A stretch of DNA of 64,000 bases from assembly GCA_963844315.1 (NCBI GenBank), contig CAWJOC010000023.1, forward strand, positions 186,001 to 250,000, given 5' to 3'. A model generated the notes under the pieces. The model made no database searches. It was not told the origin of the DNA and saw nothing but the letters and a program-made list of their open reading frames with translations. The stretch comes from CAWAVN01 sp963844315. GTDB taxonomy: Bacteria > Planctomycetota > Planctomycetia > Planctomycetales > Planctomycetaceae. The first letter of the stretch is position 1; each line of letters opens with the position of its first letter. Below, piece after piece: positions 45,548 through 56,502 of this stretch. Position numbers and translations under genes: made by a program.

Positions 45548-45616
45548 GGAAGGTGGCACAGACATTCCTGTCTGTGCGGATTGACGGCACAGACAAGAAT
45601 GTCTGTGCCACCTTCC
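45548..45616. repeat. Dispersed palindromic repeat, type A copy 2
   Basis: 30-base arms (GGAAGGTGGCACAGACATTC... and its complement) pair with one mismatch. It matches copy 1 at 40693-40747, 4.9 kb away. It sits in the 419-base space between the ankyrin gene and the oxidoreductase; the rest of that space holds no gene. Confidence 0.85.
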
Positions 45617-45813
45617 AATTCAAAAATGAGGTTGTCCGAGGAGTTCTAGGAAGGGAAGCGAACTGTCCTCAAACCCTGCGGCTAGAAAATCGCCGCCGGG
45701 GTCTGTAGGATGTTCGCGGGTTTGAAAACGCCCGGCGGAATTTCCTGTTCCAAATCCATATCTTATTGTTTTCCACCCAACGGCCACTTGCAACATCACA
45801 CCTGAGGAACATC

Positions 45814-46903
45814 ATGGCGACAGGGTTTGGGATTATCGGTTGTGGGATGATCGCGAATTTCCACGACATGGCGATCAAGAACATCCGTAACGCGAAACTA
45901 ATCGGCTGCTTTGACATGATCCCTCAGGCCGTGGACCGATTCGCGGCGGAAAAGGGCTGCCTGGGCTATCATAAATTGGAAGACATGCTGGCGAATCCGG
46001 ACATCGACATCGTCACCATCTGCACGCCCAGCGGCAGCACACCGCGACCCGGCTATTGCGGCGGCCAAGGCCAAGAAACACGTAATCGTCGAAAAGCCTT
46101 TGGAGATTACGCTCAAACGCTGCGATGCGATCATCAAAGCCTGCGAAGACAACGGCGTGCAACTAGGGACCATCATGCCGTCGCGGTTCAGCCCGGCGAA
46201 CATCGAACTCAAAAACGCCATCGACAAAGGCCGGTTCGGCAAACTCACCCTGGGCGATTCCTACGTCAAATGGTGGCGGACCCAAGCGTATTACGACAGC
46301 GGCGGATGGCGGGGAACGTGGGCGCTCGACGGCGGCGGAGCGTACATGAACCAGGCGATTCACAACGTCGATCTGTTGTATTGGTTTATGGGAGACGTGG
46401 CCGAGGTCTGCGGCATGACGGATACCTTGGCCCATGAGCGGATCGAAGTCGAAGACGTGGGCGCGGCCTGCGTGCGGTTCAAAAACGGAGCCATCGGCGT
46501 CCTGGAAGCGACGACGAGCGCGTTTCCGGGCTTGCTCAAACGCACCGAGATTCACGGCACGGAAGGCTCGGCGATCGTGGAGCAGGACAACATCAAACTT
46601 TGGACGTTCGCCAAAGAGCAAAAGCGCGACGCCGAGGTCCGTGAGAAGTATTCCTCCAAAGCGGGAACCGGCGGTGCCGCCGATCCGAAGGCAATCGATT
46701 TCACTGGCCACATGCTGCAATTCAAAGACTTCATGGCCGCCGTCGGCAAAGGCCAAAAACCCAAAGTCGATGGCTACGAAGGCCGCAAGAGTGTGGAAAT
46801 CATCTTGGCGATCTACAAATCCTCCTGGACCGGCCGCCGGGTGGAACTGCCTTTGGCATCCGATCCAAAGATTCCCAAGGAAATCATGAAGAGCAAGGTG
46901 TGA
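45814..46903 (+). CDS. Gfo/Idh/MocA-family oxidoreductase, one frameshift
   Basis: The ATG at 45814 has GAGGA five bases ahead. A Rossmann nucleotide-binding motif opens the protein (GFGIIGCGMIANFHDMAI). Near 46040 the frame changes; removing one base gives CTPSGAHRDPAIAAAKAKKH followed by VIVEKPLEIT, the family's conserved EKP. The C-terminal domain has WRGTWALDGGGAYMNQAIHN with the catalytic-type His, and DLLYWFMG. Such enzymes oxidise or reduce sugars and cyclitols with NAD(P). The substrate cannot be read here. It converges on the GNAT gene with a 20-base tail overlap. Confidence 0.87.
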
Positions 46904-47363
46904 ACTCCATCACGTACCGGTCTTCGTGCGGGCGGTAGTAGCCTTTCACCAATTCCCGGATTTGAAATCCGAAGTTCTGATAGAGTTTCACCGCCGCCGA
47001 GTTGTTTGGGTTGACGGTAAGCAGGGTTTTCGTTGTGGCCCGAGCGAGACCGGCTTTCATCAAGGCCGAACCAACGCCTTGCCCACGGGCGTCGGGATGC
47101 ACCATGATTTTGTGCAGAAAGGTCTCTCCCTGAATGGTGGGGAACATCAACAGCGCACCGATGATGTGCTCGGAATGAGAAACGCTGCGTCCTTTGAGTT
47201 TCGCAATTAGAACCACGGCGTGTTCGCACCAGAGCCGCCAGGCGTGCTCGCCATCGGGAATAAAAACGTCCGGCTCAATGGGCCAGGCCATGCGGTCCAA
47301 GGCTGCCACTTGCAAGAATTCCCTTGGATTGGCCTGTGCGATCTCGTAATCCCATTCGCTCAT
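46884..47363 (-). CDS. GNAT-family N-acetyltransferase
   Basis: This is a complete 159-residue protein. The acetyl-CoA binding motif A is clear (IMVHPDARGQGVGSALMKAG), followed by LLTVNPNNSAAVKLYQNFGF (motif B). It transfers acetyl from acetyl-CoA to an amine; the acceptor is unknown. Its 3' end overlaps that of the convergent oxidoreductase. Confidence 0.87.
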   Translation of the reverse strand: MSEWDYEIAQANPREFLQVAALDRMAWPIEPDVFIPDGEHAWRLWCEHAVVLIAKLKGRSVSHSEHIIGALLMFPTIQGETFLHKIMVHPDARGQGVGSALMKAGLARATTKTLLTVNPNNSAAVKLYQNFGFQIRELVKGYYRPHEDRYVMEFTPCSS

Positions 47364-47451
47364 CTGGCTCTCCCGTTGACCGGATCAATCATGACCCAAT
47401 GGATGTGTATCCTATAAAATCGTTCGGCGAATGACAGGATACACAATAACA

Positions 47452-47485
47452 AACCGCCCGCCGATCCGAAGATCAGCGGGCGGTT
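47452..47485 (-). terminator. Hairpin terminator after the porin gene
   Basis: AACCGCCCGC(C)GATC-CGAA-GATC(A)GCGGGCGGTT forms a 14-pair stem with one mismatch and a CGAA loop. Read on the minus strand it ends in TTTGTTATTG, so it fits the porin transcript that stops at 47536. Confidence 0.8.
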
Positions 47486-47535
47486 GTCTGTTTGGGCGGA
47501 GTCAGGAGTGTGAACTCTCACGTTCACGCGCCGGA

Positions 47536-48687
47536 TTAGTAAGTCAGGATGGCATCCACGCCGAAGATCGTATCTCCGGTGGGAACTCCGAAGGTGTCGC
47601 CAAAGTATCGCTCGTCTTCTTCATCGCCCCATTGCCAGCGGACTTCCGGCCGAATGACCAGGTTGGACGCCGGTTTGATGTTGACGCCCAAAGTCGTTTG
47701 GTAGATGGTGTTGTCTTCTGACGTCCAAATTTCCCCGCGAGCACCGGCGGCCAATTGGTCGCTGATGGTGTAGATCAGGTATTGGTTGAACGCGTAGCTG
47801 TCATAGCCGGGTTCGCCGTCGCCAAGCGTCGAGTTGAGGTGCAACCAGTCGTTTTGGAAGATGTATTTGAGGTCTTCCATCAAGGTCACATCCAAAACGA
47901 AGCTTTGCATGTAGCCTTCGCCGATGAGACCGAAGTCCCCCGCGACGGAGGCGTAGGTCGCTTTCATGTTGTCGCTCAGACCTACGCTCAAACCGCCGAG
48001 CCAGTTGCTGCCGTCGGAGTCGTCGCCATCGTTGAACTCATCGAAGCCCGTGTCCCAACCCAGGGTCCAACCCCCGTAGGCGGTTACGGTATCGGACACG
48101 TTGTACGTGCCCAAAACGCCGGTGTGGGTGAACGGTTCGTTGAAGTTGAAAGTGAAGGCCCGGCTGTAGAAAAAGTTCTGCGGGGCTTGGACCACTTCGT
48201 AACCGATGATCGTGTAGAAGTGCCCGGCTTTGACGGACAAATCGCCCATCGCCACTTCGCCGTAGAGTTGGGGGAACGCCCAGCCATAGATCCCGTGGTT
48301 GAAGTCATCGTCAAAGTCGTACGATCCCGGAGGATTTCCAAACGACTGGGTGTTCTGGGCATCCACGCCATAAACGGCGTCGAAGCGAAAACCGAAGTCG
48401 ATGCCTTCGCTGCCGTCGGCCACTCTTTCGGCATAGAGCCATTGTTGGTGCAGGTTGACTCGGTGAGGATGGGTATTGAACACGCCGTCGCTGTTGTCGT
48501 GATAACCAAATTGGGTCCAGCCGCCGATGTCGAACGGGCGCTCATCGCCCATCAGGCTGTTGAGGGTGAAGGAATCGTCTTCCTCCTCGGCGACCGCGAC
48601 GGCCATTGGCGTGAGCAGCAGATAGCCGCCGAGGACAGCCGCGCTGACCCGCGCCATAAGTTTGCAGGGCTTCTTGAAAAATCGCAT
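47536..48687 (-). CDS. Outer-membrane beta-barrel porin, BBP2 (OmpL-like) family
   Basis: An AAGGAG eight bases ahead of the ATG is the strongest ribosome site in the window and suggests high expression. A signal peptide (MARVSAAVLGGYLLLTPMAVAVA) is followed by FDIGGWTQFGYHDNSDG, LHQQWLYAERVADGSEGIDF and alternating aromatic/polar strands up to the end, IFGVDAILTY. These match the planctomycete/verrucomicrobial putative beta-barrel porin-2 family. A terminal aromatic residue is typical of outer-membrane barrels. It should form a diffusion channel in the outer membrane. It is a monocistronic unit with its own terminator (47452-47485). Confidence 0.87.
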   Translation of the reverse strand: MRFFKKPCKLMARVSAAVLGGYLLLTPMAVAVAEEEDDSFTLNSLMGDERPFDIGGWTQFGYHDNSDGVFNTHPHRVNLHQQWLYAERVADGSEGIDFGFRFDAVYGVDAQNTQSFGNPPGSYDFDDDFNHGIYGWAFPQLYGEVAMGDLSVKAGHFYTIIGYEVVQAPQNFFYSRAFTFNFNEPFTHTGVLGTYNVSDTVTAYGGWTLGWDTGFDEFNDGDDSDGSNWLGGLSVGLSDNMKATYASVAGDFGLIGEGYMQSFVLDVTLMEDLKYIFQNDWLHLNSTLGDGEPGYDSYAFNQYLIYTISDQLAAGARGEIWTSEDNTIYQTTLGVNIKPASNLVIRPEVRWQWGDEEDERYFGDTFGVPTGDTIFGVDAILTY

Positions 48688-49301
48688 TAGGACGCTCCTT
48701 GAAAATTGTAAAGTCCGTTTTACACCGGGCCTCGATGCCCATGTAGTGCCGTGGAGAAGACGACCGAGCGCGGCGTGGACGGTTTCTCCCGTTGGGGTGG
48801 GTTAATTTCCTTTCCTTCCAAGTGGAAGGGTGCTTCGTCTTACGATTGATAGATTGTGCACTACGCGAATCGCAAGTTTTCCGCGAGGAAATCGTCTGAC
48901 TGGATTCATCGGAAAGCGCGTCAAGATTGTTTGATAGCGGACAACGCGACGTGCGATTCTTCACGCGAATCGTTCGGTTGACCAATCACGACCGGTGCAA
49001 TCGGCACGATTGTCGCTTTGGATCCGCCGCATTTGCCGATTGATCTTGAATGCCAGGATGTAACGGTTATTCCGTTTGTCCGGTCCGTATCGTCAGTGGA
49101 TGTCTCAACAAAAAGGGCGGTGAGTGGGAGTGGTCCCATTCACCGCCGCTTTGGTTGAATCATGCAACAATCCTGTCCCTTCTCCCCTGGGGGAGAAGGT
49201 GGCCGAAGGCCGGATGAGGGGGGACGAGGAAGAGACGATATCGATCTCAAATCAAACCCCTCACCCTAACCCTCTCCCCCAAGGGGAGAGGGGACAGTTT
49301 C
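48688..49301. other. Intergenic region with porin leader and repeat
   Basis: No gene is seen in these 614 bases. A perfect 7-bp palindrome, CCTTCCA-AG-TGGAAGG (48814-48829), lies about 130 bases upstream of the porin start and may be regulatory. The left end must hold the porin promoter; the right end is occupied by the type C repeat. Confidence 0.6.
49181..49296. repeat. Dispersed repeat, type C copy 1
   Basis: The left half reads CTTCTCCCCTGGGGGAGAAG followed by GTGGCCGAAGGCCGGATGAG. The right half is CCCCTCACCCTAACCCTCTC plus CCCCAAGGGGAGAGGGGACA. The right half is repeated exactly, inverted, at 61144-61183. It directly follows the peroxiredoxin gene and may act as its transcript end. Confidence 0.85.
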
Positions 49302-49889
49302 TTATTGCAGTTCTTCCACTTTTTCCAGAATCGCCTTGCTGTCTTCGGCGGCTTTGACTTGGGAGTTTTTCAGGGCGATTTTTCCATCGCGGTCCACAAG
49401 GAACGTCCAACGCTGGGCGGTCCCGCCGCGAGTCAGGGTTTCTTCTTTGCCGTCCACGACGGCTTTGACGGATTTTTCGCCCTTGGTGAAGGGAACGCCA
49501 AACGCATTCGCAACTTTGCCTTCTTCATCAGCCAGAAGCGTGAAGTTCAGGTTCTCCGCCTTCTTGAACAGTTGGTGATTGCGAACAGTATCCCCGCTGA
49601 CGCCGACGACTACGACGTCTTTCTCTTCGAGTTTCTTCATGTCGTCCCGAAAGCCGCAGGCTTGCTTGGTGCAGCCGCCGGTCATGTCAGCGGGATAGAA
49701 ATACACTACCAACATCTTCTTGCCGATGACGTCCGAGGATTTCCAGGTTTTCCCTTGATCGTCCACCGCCTGAAAGACCGGGGCGGCATCGCCGACTTTC
49801 AAATCGACTTTCTTTTCCTGTGCATTCACAGTCGCGGTCGCCAAAACCAACACCGCCAACATGCCAACCTGCCGAAGTCTGCCCATCAT
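49302..49889 (-). CDS. Exported PrxQ/BCP-type peroxiredoxin
   Basis: The ATG at 49889 has AGGAGA six bases ahead. A signal peptide (GRLRQVGMLAVLVLATATVNA) precedes the thioredoxin fold. The active site is PADMTGGCTKQACGFRD: the peroxidatic Cys in GGCT and the resolving Cys five residues later, as in PrxQ/BCP. The Pro of the usual TPGCT is Gly. GGTAQRWTFLVDRDGKI carries the conserved Arg region. It reduces peroxides with thiols, here probably in the periplasm. It stands alone. Confidence 0.9.
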   Translation of the reverse strand: MMGRLRQVGMLAVLVLATATVNAQEKKVDLKVGDAAPVFQAVDDQGKTWKSSDVIGKKMLVVYFYPADMTGGCTKQACGFRDDMKKLEEKDVVVVGVSGDTVRNHQLFKKAENLNFTLLADEEGKVANAFGVPFTKGEKSVKAVVDGKEETLTRGGTAQRWTFLVDRDGKIALKNSQVKAAEDSKAILEKVEELQ

Positions 49890-50261
49890 GTTGTCTCCTG
49901 AAAGGGTTTGAAAAATTCGTCGCATGGCCCACGGGAATTGTCACATCAATCGTCCAGAATATGACCGGGTTTTCGTGTCGTCAATGATGGCGCAATACCT
50001 TCCGCTCGGGCGACGTTGCAATAACACAGCATAAACTGAGAGAACGTCTGTATGGCGAAGTCCTCAAAATATCTCCAAGCGTCAATGGCCGATTTCTCTA
50101 CGGAGAGTTGATCCCTTATACTGAGGACGCGGTGAAGAAACTACGCTTTTGGCCAAAGAACCTCTTATAGTAAGAGCCGTTTTTAAAACGAGGGCCGCCC
50201 AGCTAAGACAATGGAATCCGCCGCCAAACGGGCGTTTAAGGCATCTGAGGTTTAGCAGTCC
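49890..50261. other. Intergenic region, no gene seen
   Basis: These 372 bases between divergent genes show no supported coding sequence, RNA or repeat. They must carry the promoters of the peroxiredoxin and of the glycosyltransferase block, which I cannot place with confidence. Confidence 0.6.
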
Positions 50262-51589
50262 ATGGCACGAATTGGTTTGATCTGTCCGGAGATGAGCGGC
50301 CATCTGAATCCCACGTGCTGCGCTGGGCCGGGAATTGGCCTTGCGGGGACATCGGGTGACGTTCCTTGGCATGCGGGACGGCGAAGACCACGCCGTAAGC
50401 GCCGGGTTGGATTACCACCCCATCGGCGAGCGGGAATATCCGCGCGGAGCCTGGAAACGATCCACGGAAGAACTGGGACGTCTGAAAGGATTCCGGGCGT
50501 TTCGCTTCACCGTGAACCGCTACCTCCAATCTGCGGAGGTCTTTCTCAGGGACCTTCCGGATGCGGTCCGGCACGTGGGGTTGGATGGGCTGGTGGTCGA
50601 TCAAACCTGCATGCCCGGCGCGACGGTGGCCGACCGGTTCGAGCTTCCCTTCGTCTCCCTGGCGTGTGCGCTGATGATGAATTCGGAGCCTGCGATTCCG
50701 CCGATGGTAACGCCCTGGTCTTACCGCGACACTTGGCCCGCCCGGCTTCGCAACCGTCTTGGGAATTTTCTGTTTCGTAAAGCCATCCGGTCGGTACCCA
50801 TTTTGGTGAACCAACATCGAAAGCGCTGGAACTTGCCGGCTTACCGGGTCCAGGAAGATGCCTTTTCGAAGTTGGCCCAAATCGCCCAAGTCCCGCGCGA
50901 GTTTGATTTTCCTCGCAGGAATTTGCCGGACACCTTTCACTACACCGGTCCCTTACATGCCTCAGAAAGCCGGGCGGAAGTCCCATTTCCCTATGATCGT
51001 CTCACGGGGCAGCCTTTGATTTATGCATCGCTGGGGACGCTACAAAACCGGTTGGGCTATCTTTTTCAAACCATCGTCGATGCCTGCCGGGGCTTGGATG
51101 TGCAATTGGTGCTGTCGATGGGCGGCGGGAACGCGGGAACGTTGCAAAACGTGCCCGCCTCTGCCATCGTGGTGGAGTTCGCGCCGCAGTTGGAACTCCT
51201 AAACGCGCGGATTTGACCATCACCCATGCGGGTATGAATACGACGATGGAATCCTTAAGCCATGGGCGTGCCGATGGTATGTTTGCCCGTGACGAACGAT
51301 CAACCGGCCGTTGCCGCGCGCGTGGCGTGGACGGGCAGCGGGCGGGTCGTGCCCCTCAAACAGCTTTCCAAAGAGCGGCTGAGTGAAGCCGTGACAACCG
51401 TTCTGAATCAACACTCATTCCTGGAGCGGGCGGCGCGAACTCCAATCGGCGATAATTCGGGCGGGCGGATTGAGCCGGGCTGCGGACATTGTGGAATCCG
51501 CCGTGCTTACCGGGCAACCTGTTATTGCAGCGCCTGGGAACTGCCGTGATTTGGAACCGCTGGCCATCTCCAGTAATGGATCAAATTGA
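50262..51589 (+). CDS. MGT-family (CrtX-like) glycosyltransferase, frameshifted
   Basis: The ATG at 50262 begins MARIGLICPEMSGHLNP, the GT-B N-terminal motif with GHLNP. After a frame change near 50320 the text runs LALRGHRVTFLGMRDGEDHA to AIVVEFAPQLELL. A second change near 51210 gives DLTITHAGMNTTMESLSHG, and a third near 51260 gives GVPMVCLPVTNDQPAVAARV. A fourth near 51440 gives LQSAIIRAGGLSRAADIVES and the end VIAAPGN...SSNGSN at 51589. THAGxNTxxEsl and GVPMVxxPxxxDQPxxAaR are the UDP-sugar acceptor motif of the macroside/zeaxanthin glucosyltransferase group. It glycosylates a small hydrophobic acceptor, perhaps a carotenoid. The next gene starts eight bases on, so it is probably one operon. 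Confidence 0.82.
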
Positions 51590-51596
51590 GAAGCCC

Positions 51597-54500
51597 ATGA
51601 CGACAGAGCCATCTCCCCCTACTCCAAAAAAACGTTCTCGCCGCTGGATGATTTGGACTGGATCCTTGTTGTTATTGATCGGGATTATTGGGGGAGCGAT
51701 TTGGGGGTGGTATCGCTATCGGGTTTGGCCTGAGGAAACCCGCCGGGTCTTGGAACTCAAGAACTTGGCCGTGGCCTATCTGGAAAACGAGAGGTTTGCC
51801 GACAGCAATCCGCTCCTAGAGCAGTTGGCGGAGGAAGTTCCCCAGGAATTGCTGCCTGTCCGCAATCTTCTGGTCTCTCGCCTGTTGACCTATAAAGCCA
51901 TTGGAGCGACGAATGATCCCGAAGGCTTTGCCCAAGCCCAAAAACAGGCCCAGGAGGCCCTGGCGCAATTGCAAGTCTTGGAAGGGGAAACCGCCGTTGT
52001 CCATTTGCTGGCGGGACGCCTGGCGGAGCATATCCCGGATGAAGCAGGCGCAATTGGAGCACTTCACCAAAGCGGCCCAATTGGATGCGTCCAACCCCGC
52101 GGCCTGGACAGCGGTTTTCCAGGCCGCCAGGGTCTCCCAGGATCCCATTCGCAAGATTCAGGCGCGAGAAGCCCTCAAGCGGGCGTATGCCCTTCGCCCG
52201 GACAATCTGTATTTGCTTTTGGAACTGTTGCTGCAACAAGCCGAGTTGAAAGATGTCCAAATCGCCGAGACGCTAGCTCATGCCCGCGAGTTGATGACGC
52301 CGCTCGCCGAGGCCATCAAGCGGTTGAACAACTTCGATGTGTTACAGGCGCTCAATACGGCATCAACCGCCTTGAATGAGCAGCCCGCGGATTATTGGGG
52401 CAAAGTCCTTCTGCAAGTGCGATACGTAAACAATGTCGTGCGGAAAGAAACCGCCACGCAGCGCGACCAGCGCCGCGTCTTGCCGCATGAGTTGGAATAT
52501 GTCATCAAGGATTTCAGCCCGGAGTTTTACGAGTCCGCCTATCTCCCCGCCGCGATCAACGCCCTCTTCCATTCCCGTCGCGTTTGAGCCGATTGAGAGC
52601 GCCACGGCTCTTGCCAATCTCCGCGGTGTTCGGCAGGCGCTCTTGCTGGATTTTGATTTGGATGAATCGCTTGACGTGCTCATCGTCCGGGATTCCGCCG
52701 TGGAAGTTTATGGCCGAGGCCCGCAAGGCGACTGGCAAGAATTAGCATCGGCGGATGTGCCAGCGGGAACGCGGGGAGCCATCGCCGCCGATTTGGATCG
52801 GGACTTTCAAGAGGCTCCCACGAAAATGCTCAACGCCCAAAACCCCGGTGACGACGCGGAGGATGCGGAGGGAATGTGTTTGGCGACCGATCCGGATCTT
52901 TGCGTTTTCGGTGAAGCGGGCCTGTTCATTTTGAAGAACCAGCTTGACCCGATAACGGGGCAGAGAACTCTGGAAGCTGTTCCACAGTCCGACGACTTCC
53001 AAAAACAGACCGGGATTCGCGCTGCGACCTTCGCGGACTTGGATCAGGATGGCGATTTGGATTTGGTCGGCCGCCGGTTCTTTGGGAATTTCGCTGTGGG
53101 TGAATCTCGACAATAAGCTGGGACCCAATGGGTTTGACGAGATCACGGCTCGATCAAACTTGCCCGCCGGTGATGTGCATCCCACCCAAATCATTCCCGT
53201 CGATTGGGACCGGAACGTCGTGATGGATCTGGTCTTGGTCGGGCAAACGGGGCCTGTCGGCTGGCTGGAAAACATGCACCATGGGCGGTTTCGCTGGCTG
53301 CCTTTCGAGAAAGAATTCCAAGCCAACGCGGCGGCGTTGATGGACGCGGACGGCAATGCCTCTTGGGACCTCCTGACGGCAAACGAATCGGGATTGTCCA
53401 TCGAACTGACGAACACTCCCGCCGCCTCGGTGGTGCGGTTTCAGGAATCCAAACCCATCCATGACTTCAATGCGGATGGGATCAAACCTTTCGATTACGA
53501 CAACGACGGCCTCATGGATTTTTTGGCCTATCGTGCCGGGGACGCCCAGTTGTTTCATGGCTTAGGGAACGGGGATTTTGAATCGACCAAACTGCTCCCC
53601 CCTCTCGATCCAACAGGCTGCGATGCGGGCGATTTGGACGGCGATGGGGATTTGGATTTGCTGTTCTTCAATGAGACCGGCGTTTCCCTGTTCGATAACC
53701 AAGGCGGGAATGCCAACCATTGGATTGATATTTCCTTGAGGGCGGACGAAAACCCGCAGCATGTGGCGGAACGCTGCAACATGTACGGCCTGGGAAGCCT
53801 GTTGGAACTGAGAGCCGGCGGACGATATCAACCGATGGTCGTCACTGGGCCTATCACCCATTTTGGCTTGGGAACGCTGGATAAACCCGATTTGGTCCGG
53901 GTGCTTTGGACCAACGGGGTTCCGGCTAACATCGTCAATCCCCCCAACAACACCCTGATCTGCGAGCAGCAAATCCTGAAAGGCTCCTGTCCTTATCTTT
54001 ACACCTGGAACGGCGAGCGGTTTGTGTTCGTCACGGATTGCCTTTGGGCCGCGCCAATTGGACTACAGTTTGCCGAGTTTGATTTGGCCCCTGGGCGGGA
54101 ATGGGAATACCTGCGGGTGACGGACGAGCAATTGAAACCTAAAAATGGCGAATATCATTTGCAGATCACGGAGGAGCTTTGGGAGGCGGGCTATTTTGAC
54201 CATGTCGGACTCGTCGCGGTCGATCACCCGGCAGAAGTCGAAATCCACACCAACGAGAAAGTCGGCCCGCCGGAGTTGGCGAAGCCTCGGCTGTATTCCA
54301 TCGAGAACCCGCGAATTCCCGTGGCAGCGCGGGATCAAAAAGGACGCGATGCGCTGGGAGCAATTTCGCACAGGGATGAGGACTATCTCAAAGCCTACGA
54401 CGGCCGGATCAAGCAGGGCTTGACGAAAGAGCATTTTCTCGAACTTGACCTGGGAGAACTCCAAGATCCAAAAACCGTGACCTTATTGCTGACGGGGTGG

Positions 54501-55283
54501 ATGTGTCCTACGGACACTTCGCTGAACGTGGGACTTGGTCACAACCCTATCCTTTCTCCCCCCCGTCCGCCTTATGTTTTGATTCCCGACGCGGACGGCG
54601 TTTGGCGGGAAGCCATCTCCTACATGGGATTTCCGGGCGGCAAGACGAAAACGATTGCGGTGGAGATTCCCGGTTCGCTTTTCCAGCCAAAGGACTATCG
54701 GCTGCGAATCGCGACCAGTATGGAAATCGCTTGGGATGAAGCCGTCTTTACGGTGGATGAGCCAATGCCCAACGTGAAAGTGCAGCGTTTGGAACTTCTC
54801 TCGGCGGAACTGCACTACCGGGGCTTCTCACGGAGGATTCCCCATCCCAAGTACGGTCCCGACCGTTACGATTATGAAGAGGTCTCAATCGAACCCCGTT
54901 GGCCGCCGATGATGGGATGTTTCACGCGCTTTGGCGATGTGACGGAGTTGATTCAGTCCGAAGACGACCGCCTCGTGGTTTTGGGAGCAGGCGATGAAAT
55001 GACGCTCAGGTTCCAAGCCCCGCCCCCGCCCCCTGAAGGCTTTAAGCGGACATTCGTTCTGCACAACGTCGGTTGGGACAAGGATGCGGATTTGAACACG
55101 GTCCTGGGCCAATCCGCCGAGCCATTGCCGTTCCGTGCGATGAAGCAATACCCTTACGAACCTCACCAATCGGTCCCGGACACGCCGGAGTACCAGGACT
55201 ACTTGAATCGCTACCAAACCCGCACGCAATCCGATGCGGAATTCTGGAAGCGACTCACTTCCCCAAACCTGCCGCGGGAGTAA
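51597..55283 (+). CDS. Membrane-anchored TPR / VCBS / ASPIC-UnbV protein, frameshifted
   Basis: The ATG at 51597 follows GAGAAG. One N-terminal helix (WTGSLLLLIGIIGGAIWGW) anchors the protein. A TPR region follows (LERFTKAAQLDA-type helices, 51800-52570). VCBS/FG-GAP repeats come next, with calcium-type loops (DLDQDGDLDLV, DYDNDGLMDFL, DLDGDGDLDLLF). The ASPIC/UnbV (CRTAC1) domain is at about 53720-53940 (NHWIDISLRADENPQ, YGLGSLLELRAGGRYQ, HFGLGTLDKPDLVRVLWTNG). A C-terminal beta-rich domain of about 450 residues (CPYLYTWNGERFVFVTDCLW, VTLLLTGWMCPTDTSLNVGL) has no function I recognise. Frame changes are near 52040, 52580 and 53085. It is probably periplasmic. Confidence 0.8.
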
Positions 55284-55376
55284 CAATTCCCGAAGGCAAT
55301 CCGCAGCACGGGTCATTGCAAAATTGCCCGGCGTTGCGGATGATTCCATTCCGGGATTTGTGAATCAAGTTTTTTT

Positions 55377-56498
55377 GTGGCCGATGGTCTGGTGATAAAA
55401 CTTTTGTTGTTAATTCCCACACTGGACCGTTCGGGAGCCGAGAAACAATTCAGCCTGCTCGCGACGGGGCTACCGCGCGAGGAATTTGACATTCAGGTCG
55501 TCTGCCTGACCCGCGCTGGGGCTTATGAATCGCTCCTGAAAGAACACAACATCCCCGTCACCGTGCTTCACAAACGGCTGAAGTTCGATCCCGTGGCGTT
55601 TTTCCGGCTGCGTAATTTCCTCAAACGCTTTCAGCCGGATGTACTGCACACCTGGCTGTTCGCCGCCAATGCGTATGGGCGGTTGGCCAAGGGAAACCGG
55701 GAGCGTCCCCGGGTCATTATTTCCGAACGCTGCGTGGATACCTGGAAACAAGGCTGGCAATTGAAATTGGACCGGAGACTCATTTCGCGAACGCACCGAT
55801 TGATCGCCAACTCGGAAAGCGTGGCGGAGTTTTACCGTGAGCAGGGCTTTCCCAGCGAACGCATGGTGGTCATTCCCAATGGCGTTGAGATTTCCAATGA
55901 GGGAATGATTTCTCCAGCGAAGAAAGACTCGCTCCTTAAAGAATGGGACATTCCCGCCGGTTCCAAAATCGTAGGATACGCGGGACGGTTGGCTCCGCAA
56001 AAGCGGGGGCACGATCTGATCTGGAGCCTGCAACTGCTCAGGCAATTGATGCGCGGGGTTTATCTGGTCATCGTGGGGGATGGACCTGACCGCGTCGAAA
56101 TGATGAAGGTTTCCCAGCACATGGGCTGCGACCATCTCGTGCGGTTTTTGGGGCATCGCGAGGATGCGAGCCGGTTGATGCGGGTGTTTGACGTGGTCTG
56201 GCTCGCCAGCGATTTCGAGGGGCAATCCAACAGCCTGATGGAAGCGATGGCCGCTGGCGTCCCCGTGGTGGCGAGCGACATTCCCGCCAATCGCGAACTG
56301 GTTTTGGATGGGGAAACCGGATTTCTTGTTAAGGTCGGCGATTGCCCGGCGATGTCACAATTCACCGACCGCATTCTGGCGGATGCGGAATTGGCCCGCC
56401 GGCTGGGCGAAGCCGGGCGGGAACGCATGCGGGCCAAGTTCGATCTGAAAACCATGATCGAATCCCACCGCAAAATTTATCACGAAGCGGCGGGGTGA
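55377..56498 (+). CDS. GT4-family glycosyltransferase
   Basis: The protein is intact, about 370 residues, with GT-B fold features: LLLIPTLDRSGAEKQFSLLA at the N terminus, LHTWLFAANAYGRL, VVIPNGVEIS, VGYAGRLAPQKRG, and the EX7E catalytic pattern in DFEGQSNSLMEAMAAGVPVV. It uses an NDP-sugar to extend a glycan or polyprenyl-linked oligosaccharide on the cytosolic face. The start is either GTG 55377 or GTG 55392; neither has a convincing ribosome site. Its stop lies four bases before the asnB start, so the two are translationally coupled and probably serve the same glycan. Confidence 0.92.
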   Translation: MADGLVIKLLLLIPTLDRSGAEKQFSLLATGLPREEFDIQVVCLTRAGAYESLLKEHNIPVTVLHKRLKFDPVAFFRLRNFLKRFQPDVLHTWLFAANAYGRLAKGNRERPRVIISERCVDTWKQGWQLKLDRRLISRTHRLIANSESVAEFYREQGFPSERMVVIPNGVEISNEGMISPAKKDSLLKEWDIPAGSKIVGYAGRLAPQKRGHDLIWSLQLLRQLMRGVYLVIVGDGPDRVEMMKVSQHMGCDHLVRFLGHREDASRLMRVFDVVWLASDFEGQSNSLMEAMAAGVPVVASDIPANRELVLDGETGFLVKVGDCPAMSQFTDRILADAELARRLGEAGRERMRAKFDLKTMIESHRKIYHEAAG

Positions 56499-56502
56499 GG
56501 CG

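Noticed and set aside
40693..45616. Insertion sequence bounded by the two type A repeats
   Set aside because: The 4.9 kb between them holds ftr, a two-component pair and an ankyrin gene, with no transposase; these are two separate small repeat copies.
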